From assembly GCA_017860335.1 (NCBI GenBank), contig JAFNAU010000108.1, forward strand, positions 1 through 6,675: 6,675 nt of DNA, written 5' to 3'. Both the position numbers and the translations under genes were made by a program. Positions 6,087 through 6,675 of the stretch are shown one piece after another. The notes under the pieces were generated by a model. The model did not search any database. It was not told where the DNA came from and saw nothing but the letters and a program-made list of their open reading frames with translations. The DNA comes from Bacteroidota bacterium (GTDB lineage: Bacteria; Bacteroidota; Bacteroidia; Bacteroidales; Paludibacteraceae). The first letter of the stretch is position 1. Each line of letters begins with the position of its first letter.

Positions 6087-6532
6087 AAAAATGGTTGTTT
6101 ATAACTGCGTTAACTTTTTGCGGTTTAGCTAATGCGCAACAAGTAGTAAACTGGCAGCAGTTAGCTAAAGTAAGCTGGTATTCAGCATATATTCCGTCTA
6201 TGGGTGGGACATATAAGTTACCTAAATTCAGCAAAGAAGTAATAGCGTTAGATGGAAAATCTATAGTAATCAGAGGTTTTTATGTGCCAATAGATATAGA
6301 TGCAAAAATGTTTGCCTTATCGGCAAATCCATCGAATATGTGTTTCTTTTGCAACGGTGCCGGACCCGAAACGGTAATGGAAATATGGACAAAATCGGGT
6401 GAAACGTACTTCAAATACCTGCGAACGGACAAATACATTGAGCTGAAAGGGACACTAAAGGTGAATAAAGCCGACCCCAATCACATGATGTATATTTTAA
6501 GAAATGCCGAGCTATTAAAAAAAATCAAGTAA
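6083..6532 (+). CDS. secreted DUF3299-like protein with a CFFC...GP motif
   Basis: A 149-residue protein with a clear Sec signal peptide: MKK, a hydrophobic core to about residue 15, and ANA-QQ giving likely cleavage after Ala18. The cysteine in the core (Cys13) is not in a proper lipobox, so it is probably a soluble periplasmic protein. The mature part is small and beta-rich, with IVIRGFYVPID (61-71), then MCFFCNGAGPETVMEIW (86-102) and LKGTLKVNK (121-129). The C-x2-C-x4-GP motif followed by a VMEI strand recalls DUF3299, a family of unknown biochemical role that I remember beside ABC genes in zinc-regulated clusters. Cys87 and Cys90 could bind metal or form a disulphide. Its ATG overlaps the permease stop (ATGA), so it is likely made together with the transporter as its envelope partner. 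The family call rests on motif recognition. Confidence 0.85.
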   Translation: MKKWLFITALTFCGLANAQQVVNWQQLAKVSWYSAYIPSMGGTYKLPKFSKEVIALDGKSIVIRGFYVPIDIDAKMFALSANPSNMCFFCNGAGPETVMEIWTKSGETYFKYLRTDKYIELKGTLKVNKADPNHMMYILRNAELLKKIK

Positions 6533-6606
6533 TAACTGAAACACATTGGAGATTATATAAGTTAGATACTTATTGAATAATATTTTGTACATAGATTTGT
6601 TTTTAG

Positions 6607-6637
6607 AAGTGCCTGGTGGTCAGGCTACTTGTTTTTT
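6607..6637 (+). terminator. rho-independent terminator of the ABC/DUF3299-like operon
   Basis: A stem of AAGT-GCCTG (6607-6615) and CAGGC-t-ACTT (6621-6630), with one bulged T at 6626 and a GTGGT loop, is followed by G and six T residues (6632-6637). It starts 74 bases after the stop of the DUF3299-like gene. The minus strand has no T-run after the stem, so it acts for rightward transcription. Confidence 0.8.
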
Positions 6638-6675
6638 ACTGCTTACAGATAAATGTTTTGCTTTTTGTTTCCACT

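Noticed and set aside
6573..6599. TTG (6573-6575) and TAGATTTG (6592-6599) resembling a plus-strand promoter after the DUF3299-like gene
   Set aside because: The spacer is only 16 bases, shorter than usual, and transcription would begin directly at the terminator hairpin at 6607-6637, leaving no room for a gene. Probably chance in AT-rich DNA.
6638..6675. Possible C-terminus of a convergent minus-strand gene after the terminator
   Set aside because: Stops can be placed in more than one frame (for example TAA at 6636-6638 or 6643-6645), and about ten codons are too few to tell coding from non-coding.

Overview
The window looks like chromosome from a low-GC member of the Bacteroidetes (Bacteroidota), perhaps a Bacteroidales-type gut or anaerobe lineage. 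The evidence is AT-rich DNA, A-rich leaders without a clear Shine-Dalgarno before most starts, and Bacteroidetes-type promoter elements (TTG, about 20 bases, TAnnTTTG). The genus cannot be fixed from this sequence alone.

Layout. At the left edge (1-220, minus) is the N-terminal third of a TetR-family regulator, with a palindrome directly upstream of its start. A strong rho-independent terminator (328-370, minus) ends a four-gene minus-strand operon that runs leftward from about 4160. In order of transcription it encodes a YjiA-like COG0523/CobW GTPase (4098-3049), an unrecognised membrane protein with a CPIC motif (2969-2343), a second GTPase of the longer YciC/ZigA/ZagA type (2328-1165), and a LIV-1-like ZIP metal transporter (1154-393). 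A 114-bp divergent promoter region (4099-4212) separates this from a three-gene plus-strand operon. That operon encodes a LolD/MacB-like ABC ATPase (4213-4854), an FtsX-like permease with a striking His/Asp/Glu-rich extracytoplasmic loop (4851-6086), and a secreted protein with a CFFC...GP motif resembling DUF3299 (6083-6532). Its three genes are joined by two ATGA stop/start overlaps. A terminator at 6607-6637 closes it. The last 38 bases are too short to assign.

Reading the genes together: two metal-chaperone-type GTPases, a ZIP permease and a His-rich ABC permease with a secreted Cys-motif partner make a coherent metal island, most likely for zinc under scarcity. ZIP would bring metal into the cytoplasm, the GTPases would deliver it to client proteins, and the ABC/DUF3299-like module would act in the envelope. 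The ABC part resembles, from memory, the zinc-regulated zrg clusters of Vibrio; the combination here with two GTPases and the CPIC membrane protein is the least familiar part. Metal specificity and Zur control are inferences. No Zur gene is present in the window.
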